A stretch of DNA of 64,000 bases from PXAP01 sp964421595 (GTDB lineage Bacteria; Bacteroidota; Bacteroidia; Bacteroidales; PUMT01), in assembly GCA_964421595.1 (NCBI GenBank), contig CAYQXY010000023.1, positions 1-64,000 of the forward strand, given 5' to 3'. The notes beneath the pieces are model-generated. The model saw only the letters and a list, made by a program, of their open reading frames with translations, made no database searches and had not been told where the DNA came from. The translations under genes and the position numbers were made by a program. Shown piece after piece: positions 54,603-62,741 of the stretch (within the stretch, counting starts at the first letter, position 1; every line of letters starts with the position of its first letter).

Positions 54603-55811
54603 ATGGATACAAAAAGCAAGACTAAATATAACTTTGGATTTTTTATCATCCTCTTCGTAATAATTGGCTATTTCCATTTATTCAGGCTGTCTGTTCTGCC
54701 CAGCAGCTTTAATAAACTGGCGGGTATCATTGCTGTTTTAATTATAATAACATTCCTGATATTAAAATTCATTTATAAGAATGAACCTGAATTACCAAAG
54801 AATTTCCTGTTACCTGTAATTTTAATTTTGATTTCTGCCTTGATATCTCCAATAATGGCTCTATCATATAATAGCCAACCATATTTTTTATCTATCTGGA
54901 TAAGCTTTAACTTGTTTTTTTATCTTTTTTATTTCTTTCTCCATTCGGTGAAGATTGATAAGGAGTCACTAGAGAAAATAATAATCAATATAGGCCTGAT
55001 TGCAATCATGCTATTTTATATTCAATACTTCTTATACCCCGTCAGGATATTCGATGAAACTGTAAAAATGACTATAGCACGTGGTACATTAAGGTTGTGG
55101 GTACCTGCAATGAGTTTTGCAATATTTTCATATTTTTATTTTCTGGATAACTTTTTCCGTAAAAACAGTTTTCGGTTTATTCTTATGGCTTTGCTTGCTT
55201 TCAGTATTGTTGTGCTTAACGCAACACGGCAGCTGATAGCCGCCATGGCACTCCTTACTATAATATTCCTGTTCAGGTCAAAAGAAGTTAAATCACGGTT
55301 GTTAATATCAGCTCTGGTCGTTGTCGGGTTTTTTGCATTGTTCTTTTCTTTTTATGACATATTTATGGAATTGTATCTTGTATCTCAGAATCAGGCCGAA
55401 ACAGTTGAAGATAATGTGCGGGTAAGAGCTGCAAGATATTTTTTGACTGAATTTATGCCCAATGACCTTGCATATTTTCTCGGGAATGCTGATGGCCATG
55501 AAAGCAGTCCATATGGAGTTAAACTTTTGAAGCTTAAACTCATTAATGGTTTTTATTTATCTGACATAGGACTAATTGGTGATTATGTCAGATATGGTGT
55601 AATTTTTCTTTTAGGGGCAATAATTATGTTAATGAGACTGATCACGATTAAAGTTGATCCGGAATATGAGTATATGAGATATTATATTTTACTGGTATTA
55701 TTTACCCTGGTTACCGGTGGCGGAGATTTCGGAGGTCCCAATATTGCTATTATTTTAATTGCCTATTTATTTGATATTGGCCATCATAAATATAAATCAG
55801 CCAAAAGTTAA
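54603..55811 (+). CDS. Wzy-type O-antigen polymerase (O-antigen ligase family)
   Basis: The 402-residue protein has around ten hydrophobic membrane segments and a large loop (about 245-300) containing RVRAARYFLTEFMPNDLAYFLGNADGHESSPYG, described here in outline: the G-x2-HxS-x-Y-like pattern typical of Wzy/WaaL-type polymerases and ligases. It follows two GT2 genes and the Wzx flippase, and a terminator comes directly after, so it ends this transcript. Polymerases of this kind share little sequence identity, so the call rests on topology, loop motif and context. Confidence 0.78.
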   Translation: MDTKSKTKYNFGFFIILFVIIGYFHLFRLSVLPSSFNKLAGIIAVLIIITFLILKFIYKNEPELPKNFLLPVILILISALISPIMALSYNSQPYFLSIWISFNLFFYLFYFFLHSVKIDKESLEKIIINIGLIAIMLFYIQYFLYPVRIFDETVKMTIARGTLRLWVPAMSFAIFSYFYFLDNFFRKNSFRFILMALLAFSIVVLNATRQLIAAMALLTIIFLFRSKEVKSRLLISALVVVGFFALFFSFYDIFMELYLVSQNQAETVEDNVRVRAARYFLTEFMPNDLAYFLGNADGHESSPYGVKLLKLKLINGFYLSDIGLIGDYVRYGVIFLLGAIIMLMRLITIKVDPEYEYMRYYILLVLFTLVTGGGDFGGPNIAIILIAYLFDIGHHKYKSAKS

Positions 55812-55921
55812 TGCTTTTCTATCTTCTGTATAAATAGAGTACATATTCTATTTGAAAATCCCTGGTATACAGAGTTGGTTACTCCCGGGAACTTTCAGGT
55901 TTCCTGCTGCGACAAACAAAG

Positions 55922-55954
55922 CCCTCCATCTATTAATAAGATGGGGGTTTTTTT
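55922..55954 (+). terminator. intrinsic terminator after the Wzy-type gene
   Basis: CCCTCCATC (55922-55930) pairs with GATGGGGG (55940-55947), one G-U pair, around a 9-base loop, followed by seven T. It lies 110 bp after the polymerase stop and should separate the main locus from the beta-helix lipoprotein gene. Confidence 0.78.
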
Positions 55955-55999
55955 GTCATTTTAATTAACCCTTTTTAGATTAATGGACAAGCAATAACA

Positions 56000-56052
56000 G
56001 TGACGAATGCATTATAATTGGTGACGAACGTTAAAAAATGAGTGATAGATAG
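56000..56052 (+). promoter_or_regulatory. three 21-bp-spaced direct repeats upstream of first beta-helix lipoprotein
   Basis: GTGACGAATGC (56000), GTGACGAACGTT (56021) and GTGATAGATAG (56042) start exactly 21 bp apart, two helical turns, so a dimer or multimer could bind one face. The last repeat begins 99 bp before the ATG. The same array, with the same spacing, stands before the paralogous gene at 58124. Direct half-sites at 21-bp period recall LytTR-type binding sites (9-bp half-site plus 12-bp spacer), but no such regulator is in the window. Confidence 0.7.
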
Positions 56053-56140
56053 ATTCTAAATTAATAATTTTATAAAAAAATATAAAAAAAAAACACACAT
56101 TTGCGCTGCCTAATTATATCAAATAAATAATATCACTTAT

Positions 56141-57541
56141 ATGAAAAAGATTTTTTATTTAATTGCTTTGTTAGCCTGCTTTTCCGGATGTACAAAAGAG
56201 GTTGATAGCTATCTGGAAGTTTTTCCCCTCAGACCGGAAATTGCATCAGGAGATCCTAATGCATCTTTTCCCAATTTCAAAACCCCACCATATAAAATTC
56301 CTGAGGTAAAAACTGAAAACGCTTTCAATAATAAGATATATTTCGATCCTGGTTACAAGGGAAAAGATTCAAACGGAACAAAAGATAAACCATACACAGA
56401 TTTTAACAAACAATATTTGAAAGGGATACCTTCCAACACGGCTTTTCTTTTTAAAAGAGGAACATCTCACCCGAAAATTGGCCGGCAGGTTAAGGAGGGG
56501 GATTCTTATTATCCTCACATGCTGTATAATAATAATCTGATAGGAGCCTATGGTGAAGGTCCAAGGCCTGTTATAGAAGGGTTTTTTATTATGGCAGGCT
56601 CCCATCATTTAACCATAAGAGACCTTGATATTAAAGCAGAATCGCAGGCAGGATATGATGCAGTTGTTTACATTCACAGAACCAAAGATGGCGAGTATAT
56701 TTTTTGTAGCAACATCACCATTGCCCACTGCGAAATTGCAGGTGTTCATAACCCCGGTAATTATCATAACCCGACCCCTTATCCTTTTTTTGGTATCAGG
56801 TTTTTCTGCGATAATTTTACCATTTATAATTCCATTATACGAGATACCTGGCAACATGGCATAATTGCTGAAAGGGGAACTGATTTTAAACTCGTCAGAA
56901 ACTGGATTTATGATGTAGTTCATCAGGATCAGAGAGCGCAGGACGAAGGTTGGCCTACAAAGAACAGCAATGACCCCTGGGCATATGAACACAACAATAG
57001 TACTTCCAAAGCCGGATGGGGCAATTGCATCTTTGTTGCTCCATATGTTAATACAACAAATCATTATGTGGCTGGCAATCTAATGGACCGAAGCAGATAT
57101 CGCTGGAAGGCAGCTTATATTTCTGGAGCCGACTGGGATGCACCCTATTCGAATCTGGTTCTTGAATACAACACATTCATTGCTCCTAAGGCATCAAAGG
57201 CCGGGGGCGTAGCAGTAAATTGGGGAGCTCCCCGGGGAAGCATTTTCAGGAAAAATGTTATTGATTGTTCAAACGGGGGGACAGAAGGGACACAACCAGC
57301 ACTGGTGGGGCGGTCAGGCAGATTGAAAGACCACGTAGCTCAAAATCATCCCTACGGCGTGTATGATAACCATATGATCAGACCTCACGCCGGATTTTCA
57401 TTAACTGGAAATGATAAAGATGAGGTATCTGTAAAGAACAAATTATTTGATTCATGGACTGAATATCAGACATTTTTAAAGACAAATGAGCCTGTGGGTT
57501 CAGACATTGATCCAAATGATTTCTGGCAGGGAAAATATTAA
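56141..57541 (+). CDS. parallel beta-helix lipoprotein, copy 1
   Basis: The 466-residue protein has a lipoprotein signal (KKIFYLIALLACFSGC, Cys17). A Pro-rich linker follows, then KIYFDPGYKGKDSNGTKDKPYTDF, split into the familiar beginning of right-handed beta-helix surface enzymes (DPxxxGxDSNGTxxxPY). The core has stacked strands such as HHLTIRDLDIKAES, NITIAHCEIAGVHN and FTIYNSIIRDTWQHGI. Proteins of this shape include polysaccharide lyases, hydrolases and epimerases. It probably sits on the cell surface and acts on the polysaccharide made by the surrounding locus; the reaction is unknown. A paralogue lies 582 bp downstream. The central 668 bp show no difference to that copy. Confidence 0.8.
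   Translation: MKKIFYLIALLACFSGCTKEVDSYLEVFPLRPEIASGDPNASFPNFKTPPYKIPEVKTENAFNNKIYFDPGYKGKDSNGTKDKPYTDFNKQYLKGIPSNTAFLFKRGTSHPKIGRQVKEGDSYYPHMLYNNNLIGAYGEGPRPVIEGFFIMAGSHHLTIRDLDIKAESQAGYDAVVYIHRTKDGEYIFCSNITIAHCEIAGVHNPGNYHNPTPYPFFGIRFFCDNFTIYNSIIRDTWQHGIIAERGTDFKLVRNWIYDVVHQDQRAQDEGWPTKNSNDPWAYEHNNSTSKAGWGNCIFVAPYVNTTNHYVAGNLMDRSRYRWKAAYISGADWDAPYSNLVLEYNTFIAPKASKAGGVAVNWGAPRGSIFRKNVIDCSNGGTEGTQPALVGRSGRLKDHVAQNHPYGVYDNHMIRPHAGFSLTGNDKDEVSVKNKLFDSWTEYQTFLKTNEPVGSDIDPNDFWQGKY
56519..57186. repeat. 668-bp repeat, copy 1 (inside beta-helix gene 1)
   Basis: Comparing both copies line by line, I found no mismatch between 56519-57186 and 58502-59169 (offset 1,983). On either side the genes differ at many positions (for example residues 37-60 and 380-390). 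A 30-bp stretch before each ATG also matches. This pattern indicates recent gene conversion or an assembly effect. Confidence 0.8.
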
Positions 57542-57776
57542 AAAGTCATTGAGAAATTATAGTTTTTATCCGGGGAGTCTGGTTTATTGTTATACAGGAG
57601 AGTAACTGATAATACCGGAATGTAAATAAGATTATTAACGATCCGGAACACTAAAAACCAGTAGTATTGAATGACTAAATTAATTAACCTCCTGTTTTCA
57701 TAACCGCAAATTTCATTTATACTGTTCATTATTAGATAACCCTTTTTCAAATTTTTACTCGACCAGTTTATTACTG
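57542..57776. other. spacer between paralogous beta-helix genes
   Basis: Together with 57807-57986 it makes up most of a 582-bp gap holding a terminator and the second repeat array. No gene was recognised in it; small frames look like chance. Confidence 0.4.
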
Positions 57777-57806
57777 CCCCCTTACTGTTAATCCGTAAGG
57801 GGGTTT
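57777..57806 (+). terminator. terminator after first beta-helix lipoprotein gene
   Basis: CCCCCTTAC (57777-57785) pairs perfectly with GTAAGGGGG (57795-57803), 9-base loop, followed by TTTA. The T run is short but the stem is strong. It lies 236 bp after the stop codon and before the next repeat array. Confidence 0.65.
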
Positions 57807-57986
57807 ATTATTTCCTGCTCTGCGATCAGCCTTGTTGTAATTGCCATTCATGTTAGTTTCGGGATGTGTCCAAATTAATCCCGGTAACGATACTCTTTAT
57901 TTCCCAATGCATTTTGCTGTAAAACAACGGTTAATTTTTTTTATTCTTTTTATGTCACTTTTTTCAAAATAATGAAACAAAAAAAA

Positions 57987-58039
57987 ATGACGAACGTATC
58001 AAAATTAGTGACGAACGTTCCGATAGTAGTGACAGAAAG
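57987..58039 (+). promoter_or_regulatory. three 21-bp-spaced direct repeats upstream of second beta-helix lipoprotein
   Basis: ATGACGAACGTA (57987), GTGACGAACGTT (58008) and GTGACAGAAAG (58029) start exactly 21 bp apart, ending about 95 bp before the ATG at 58124. The array mirrors that at 56000-56052 although the DNA between array and gene has diverged, implying selection on the sites. A common activator for both genes is the simplest reading. Confidence 0.7.
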
Positions 58040-58123
58040 ATTATGAATTTAGAAAGTCAGGAAATTATAAAAGAAGATATGTATTGGTCGCCTTAATTAT
58101 ATCAAATAAATAACATCACATAT

Positions 58124-59524
58124 ATGAAAAAGATTTTTTATTTAATTGCTTTGATGGTATGCTTTTCAGGATGCACAAAAGACGTAGACAACTATCTTGA
58201 AATTCGCCCTCTCAGGCCTGAATTACCTTCTGCCAGCCCCGATGCACCTACTCCTAAACTTAAAACCCCGCCGTATAAAATTCCTGAAGTAAAAACAGAG
58301 AGCGCTTTCAAGTATAAGATTTACTTCGATCCTGATTACAGGGGAAATGACTCAAACGGAACAAAAGATAAACCATACACAGATTTTAACAAACAATATT
58401 CGAAAGGGATACCTTCCAATACGGCTTTTCTTTTTAAAAGAGGAACTTCCCATCCGAAAATTGGACGGCAGGTTAAGGAGGGGAATTCTTTTTATTCAAA
58501 TATGCTGTATAATAATAATCTGATAGGAGCCTATGGTGAAGGTCCAAGGCCTGTTATAGAAGGGTTTTTTATTATGGCAGGCTCCCATCATTTAACCATA
58601 AGAGACCTTGATATTAAAGCAGAATCGCAGGCAGGATATGATGCAGTTGTTTACATTCACAGAACCAAAGATGGCGAGTATATTTTTTGTAGCAACATCA
58701 CCATTGCCCACTGCGAAATTGCAGGTGTTCATAACCCCGGTAATTATCATAACCCGACCCCTTATCCTTTTTTTGGTATCAGGTTTTTCTGCGATAATTT
58801 TACCATTTATAATTCCATTATACGAGATACCTGGCAACATGGCATAATTGCTGAAAGGGGAACTGATTTTAAACTCGTCAGAAACTGGATTTATGATGTA
58901 GTTCATCAGGATCAGAGAGCGCAGGACGAAGGTTGGCCTACAAAGAACAGCAATGACCCCTGGGCATATGAACACAACAATAGTACTTCCAAAGCCGGAT
59001 GGGGCAATTGCATCTTTGTTGCTCCATATGTTAATACAACAAATCATTATGTGGCTGGCAATCTAATGGACCGAAGCAGATATCGCTGGAAGGCAGCTTA
59101 TATTTCTGGAGCCGACTGGGATGCACCCTATTCGAATCTGGTTCTTGAATACAACACATTCATTGCTCCAAAGGCATCAAGCGCCGGGGGCGTAGCAGTA
59201 AACTGGGGAGCTCCCCAGGGAAGCATTTTCAGGAAGAATGTTATTGATTGTTCAAACGGGGGAACACAAGTGACACAGTTTGCGCTGGTGGGGCGGTCAG
59301 GCAGATTGAAAGACCACGTTGAGCAAAATCATCCCTACGGCGTGTATGATAACCATATGATCAGACCTCACTCCGGATTTTCATTAACTGGAAATGATAC
59401 AGGTGAAGTAACTGTCAAAAACAAATTATTTGATTCATGGGATGAATATCAGACATTTTTAAAGACAAATGAGCCTGTGGGTTCAGATATTGATCCAAAT
59501 GATTTCTGGCAGGGACAATATTAA
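58124..59524 (+). CDS. parallel beta-helix lipoprotein, copy 2
   Basis: The 466-residue paralogue of the preceding gene has the same length, lipobox (MVCFSGC, Cys17) and beta-helix core. Differences cluster at residues 11-12, 20-55, 60-75, 121-126 and 350-460, while about 127-348 is identical. It has its own direct-repeat array and a strong terminator, so the two are separate transcription units within the polysaccharide locus. Two near-identical surface enzymes could act on two related linkages or simply raise dosage. What the domain binds or cuts is unknown; no characteristic lyase triad can be assigned by eye. Confidence 0.8.
   Translation: MKKIFYLIALMVCFSGCTKDVDNYLEIRPLRPELPSASPDAPTPKLKTPPYKIPEVKTESAFKYKIYFDPDYRGNDSNGTKDKPYTDFNKQYSKGIPSNTAFLFKRGTSHPKIGRQVKEGNSFYSNMLYNNNLIGAYGEGPRPVIEGFFIMAGSHHLTIRDLDIKAESQAGYDAVVYIHRTKDGEYIFCSNITIAHCEIAGVHNPGNYHNPTPYPFFGIRFFCDNFTIYNSIIRDTWQHGIIAERGTDFKLVRNWIYDVVHQDQRAQDEGWPTKNSNDPWAYEHNNSTSKAGWGNCIFVAPYVNTTNHYVAGNLMDRSRYRWKAAYISGADWDAPYSNLVLEYNTFIAPKASSAGGVAVNWGAPQGSIFRKNVIDCSNGGTQVTQFALVGRSGRLKDHVEQNHPYGVYDNHMIRPHSGFSLTGNDTGEVTVKNKLFDSWDEYQTFLKTNEPVGSDIDPNDFWQGQY
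58502..59169. repeat. 668-bp repeat, copy 2 (inside beta-helix gene 2)
   Basis: Partner of 56519-57186; see that entry. Starts at ATGCTGTATAATAATAATC and ends at CATTCATTGCTCC in both copies. Confidence 0.8.
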
Positions 59525-59582
59525 AGAATCATTGAGAAAATCTTCAGAAACCCTTACCGGGAATAATAGCCATTCCAAAATA

Positions 59583-59620
59583 CCGGGTTATGCAGCCTCC
59601 TGCATAACCCGGTTCTGTAT
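59583..59620 (+). terminator. strong hairpin terminator after second beta-helix gene
   Basis: A perfect 13-bp stem (CCGGGTTATGCAG at 59583-59595, CTGCATAACCCGG at 59600-59612) with a 4-base loop CCTC, followed by TTCTGTATT. It starts 58 bp after the stop codon. Confidence 0.75.
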
Positions 59621-60590
59621 TCTGTAAAAGTCCCATATGTCAGAGCACACAAATAGAAGTGGATAATCCATGTATGGTATTTCGTGATGACCAATTACCT
59701 GGTAAATATACATTTCTTATATTTATACAGATTACTGCTGTATTTTATTCGGATTAGGTTTTCCGGTAATTCAACAATGAAAATTACCTTGTTTTCACAG
59801 CAGCCAGTCTCAGGAAATTTTATCAACACCATGTTAGTATATTTCTGTTTTTCCTGATTATGTAAGTACCCGGTAATGAAGCATGAAATCTTGTTTGATT
59901 TTATCTAAAAGAATAAAATGTTGAAAATGTAGAATATTCATGAACATTCTTCTTTCTGCGGCGTTTTATCAGAAATTTTGGTTTTATATATGTAACCTGA
60001 CTAACTTCCAAATTCCGGTTTGATATCTCCCTTACAACTCTGGTATTCTATTATTGATGTTATGCAGGGTTAATAGATTAAAACTATAGGCTATCCTTTG
60101 TTCCAAATGAAAACCATTAAGAGAATTTGTGCATATCAGACCATTAAATCCATATTCAAATAGAGTAATACATGGTTTTTTCCGGATATAATGTTTATAA
60201 ACAAGGGATCTCCCATTTACAAAAAAATATTAAATTTGGAATAAACATAAATTATAATTTAAAATAACATAAGCTTTCACTATGGTAAAGAAATCAACCC
60301 GAATACATTAAAAGAAACGAAGGAATAGTTCTATTGCTGCTGTCTTTATCAGTCTGATACTTCGAACCATTTGATTCTGTATAGCTTTAGGATACTGATT
60401 GGGTTTTGTCATTATGGCGGCTTTTGTATATTGCTGTATTTTACTATTAATCCAGCATCCTGAAAGAACTTTCATTTTACCTGTTTTTAACAGCAAAGAT
60501 AATCCCTTATAAGATAAGCTCCTGAAAATGGCAGAACCGATGGCCTTAAAATAAATCAATTTTGTATTAACAGTTTATTACTTAATTAGC
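59621..60590. other. long non-coding stretch inside the polysaccharide locus
   Basis: Almost 1 kb with no credible gene. It is A+T-rich, with scattered short repeats such as GATAATCCATGTATGG near 59658 that weakly resemble the dispersed repeat. An 83-codon minus-strand frame (60308-60559) has no recognisable family. It must hold the promoter of the next operon. It could be the remnant of a lost gene, but I see no decayed protein sequence. Confidence 0.4.
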
Positions 60591-62741
60591 ATGAAACAAA
60601 TTGCTCAGAATTTAAAGAAAAAATCATTGACTCTTGAAGATGTGCCGGTTCCTGTCTGCAAATCAGGTGGGGTACTTGTAAAAACTATTTATTCGGCAGT
60701 CAGTGTTGGTACCGAGGTAATGAAATTAAAAAACGCTGACCTGAGTTATATTCAGATGGCCAGAAAGAAACCTGAGCAGGTTAAGGAAGTGATAAATACT
60801 TTTACTCAACTTGGACCAGTAGCGACTTACAGGAAGGTCATGAATAAGCTTGATTCATTCTCCCCGCTAGGATACAGTCTTGTTGGTGAGGTGATTGAAG
60901 TAGGCAATGGTGTTGATGGGTTTAAGAAAGGAGATATTGTTGCATGTGGAGGAGCTGGTTATGCGAATCATTCAGAAATAAATTTTGTTCCTAAAAATCT
61001 ATGCGCCAAAGTACCTGATGGGGTTGAATTAAGGGAGGCCTCCTTAACGACAATAGCATCAATTGCTATGCAGGGATACCGACAATCCCGTTCTCAAATT
61101 GGCGAGAATATTGCAGTTATAGGACTGGGACTTTTAGGGCAAATTCTGATTCAGATTATTAATGCAAATGGCTGCAGAGCTTTTGGTTTTGATATTTCAA
61201 AGTCAAAGTGTGATCTTGCCATTCGCAACGGAGCATATTTTGCTGAGGTTGCTAACAAAACAAATTTTGAAGAGGAGATTGGTATCCGGACCAATGGGTT
61301 TGGTTGCGATTCTGTAATAATTACGACAGGGACTTCAAGTAACGACCCGATTATACTTGCCGGGAAGATTGCAAGAGATAAAGCAAAAATTGTTGATATA
61401 GGGATTACAAAAATGGATCTGCCCTGGGATTTATATTACCACAAGGAGTTGGATTTCAGGTTTTCAAGATCATATGGTCCAGGAAGATATGATCCCGGAT
61501 ACGAGGAAAATGGAGTTGATTATCCTATTGGCTATGTTCGATGGACGGAACAAAGGAACATGATGTCTGTACTGCAACTTTTGAAAGATCAAAAAATAAG
61601 CTTCAAAAATCTTATATCGCACGAGTTCAATTTCAGCGAATCGGAAACAGTCTTTCCTAAAATCAAGGATGGCAATGAAGAATACTTGGGTGTTGTCTTA
61701 AAATATAATGGAGATGTCAGCACAGAAGTAAAAAGTATTCATCTTAAAAATATGTCGTCAGAAAACCCTCGGGAAATCAGGGCAGGGATGATTGGCGCTG
61801 GTAATTATGCCAGTACCATGTTGCTACCTTTCCTTAAAGGTAAGGTTGATCTTGTTGGTATTGCAACTGCTACCGGTATAAACGCAAAGGATAAAGCCAA
61901 AAAATTCGGGTTTAACTATGCTACGACTGACTATAAAGGAATGCTTGCAGATAAAGAAATTAATACTGTCTTAATAGCTACCAGGCATAACCAGCATGCG
62001 AAAATGGTAACTGACGCACTGGAAAACGGGAAAAATGTTTACGTCGAGAAACCTTTGGCAATTTCGCTTAATGAGCTTAGATCTGTTGCAAAAACTTACT
62101 CGGAAAGCGGAAAAATCCTTATGGTTGGATATAACCGGCGTTTCTCTTCATCTGTTCAATTCCTGAAAAAACAATTAAAAAAAGATGTCGCATACTCTGT
62201 CTTTTATCAGGTAAATGCCGGGTTCATTCCTATGGACAAATGGTACCAGTCGCCTGAACAAGGTGGGCGGATAATTGGAGAGGCATGTCATTTCATCGAT
62301 ACACTTCAGTATCTGCTCGATGCCGACCCGGTTGAGGTCTTTGCAAATTCAACTTCTGTCAATGGTATGCCTGATCAGGATAACATCTTTATTACCATAA
62401 AATTTACTAACGGATCATCCTGTGTACTGGCTTATGTTGCCGACGGTGATAAGAATTACTCAAAAGAAAAGATTCTGATAACAGGTTACAGGACTAATAT
62501 TGAATTCGATAATTTTAAATCTATAACAACCTATAAAGATGGTAAGGTTTCAAAGAAAAAATTTCTGTCACTTGATAAAGGCCAGGAAACTGAAATGAAT
62601 ATCCTTATAGATTCAATCAAAACCGGGAAAATGCCTGTACCGGTTAATTCTTTGCTCTTAAATACTTATGCAACAATAATGGCGATTGAAAGCCTGAAAA
62701 CCAGGCAAAGTTATAGTATTAATTTGGAAGACCTGGCATGA
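60591..62741 (+). CDS. bi-domain Zn-alcohol-dehydrogenase-like / Gfo-Idh-MocA oxidoreductase
   Basis: The 716-residue protein fuses two dehydrogenases. Residues 1-375 are a medium-chain ADH-like half: PLGYSLVGEVIEVG, GDIVACGGAGYANHSE, Rossmann motif VIGLGLLGQ at 176-184. Residues 395-716 are a Gfo/Idh/MocA half: RAGMIGAGNYASTMLLPF with GxGxxA at 402-407, EKPLA at 486-490, GEACHFIDTLQYL. Such fusions are common in Bacteroidota and proteobacterial capsule/LPS loci, next to heparinase II/III-family genes, as here; the exact reaction is unknown. The TGA stop overlaps the next start (ATGA), so the two are translated together. The first half seems to lack a full zinc ligand set. Confidence 0.88.
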   Translation: MKQIAQNLKKKSLTLEDVPVPVCKSGGVLVKTIYSAVSVGTEVMKLKNADLSYIQMARKKPEQVKEVINTFTQLGPVATYRKVMNKLDSFSPLGYSLVGEVIEVGNGVDGFKKGDIVACGGAGYANHSEINFVPKNLCAKVPDGVELREASLTTIASIAMQGYRQSRSQIGENIAVIGLGLLGQILIQIINANGCRAFGFDISKSKCDLAIRNGAYFAEVANKTNFEEEIGIRTNGFGCDSVIITTGTSSNDPIILAGKIARDKAKIVDIGITKMDLPWDLYYHKELDFRFSRSYGPGRYDPGYEENGVDYPIGYVRWTEQRNMMSVLQLLKDQKISFKNLISHEFNFSESETVFPKIKDGNEEYLGVVLKYNGDVSTEVKSIHLKNMSSENPREIRAGMIGAGNYASTMLLPFLKGKVDLVGIATATGINAKDKAKKFGFNYATTDYKGMLADKEINTVLIATRHNQHAKMVTDALENGKNVYVEKPLAISLNELRSVAKTYSESGKILMVGYNRRFSSSVQFLKKQLKKDVAYSVFYQVNAGFIPMDKWYQSPEQGGRIIGEACHFIDTLQYLLDADPVEVFANSTSVNGMPDQDNIFITIKFTNGSSCVLAYVADGDKNYSKEKILITGYRTNIEFDNFKSITTYKDGKVSKKKFLSLDKGQETEMNILIDSIKTGKMPVPVNSLLLNTYATIMAIESLKTRQSYSINLEDLA

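Noticed and set aside
56609..57064. 151-codon minus-strand frame, identical copy at 58592-59047
   Set aside because: It is the antisense of the repeated beta-helix region; its exact duplication only reflects identical DNA on the coding strand.
60308..60559. 83-codon minus-strand frame before the ADH/MocA gene
   Set aside because: No family resemblance and no signal; likely chance frame in a long non-coding gap.
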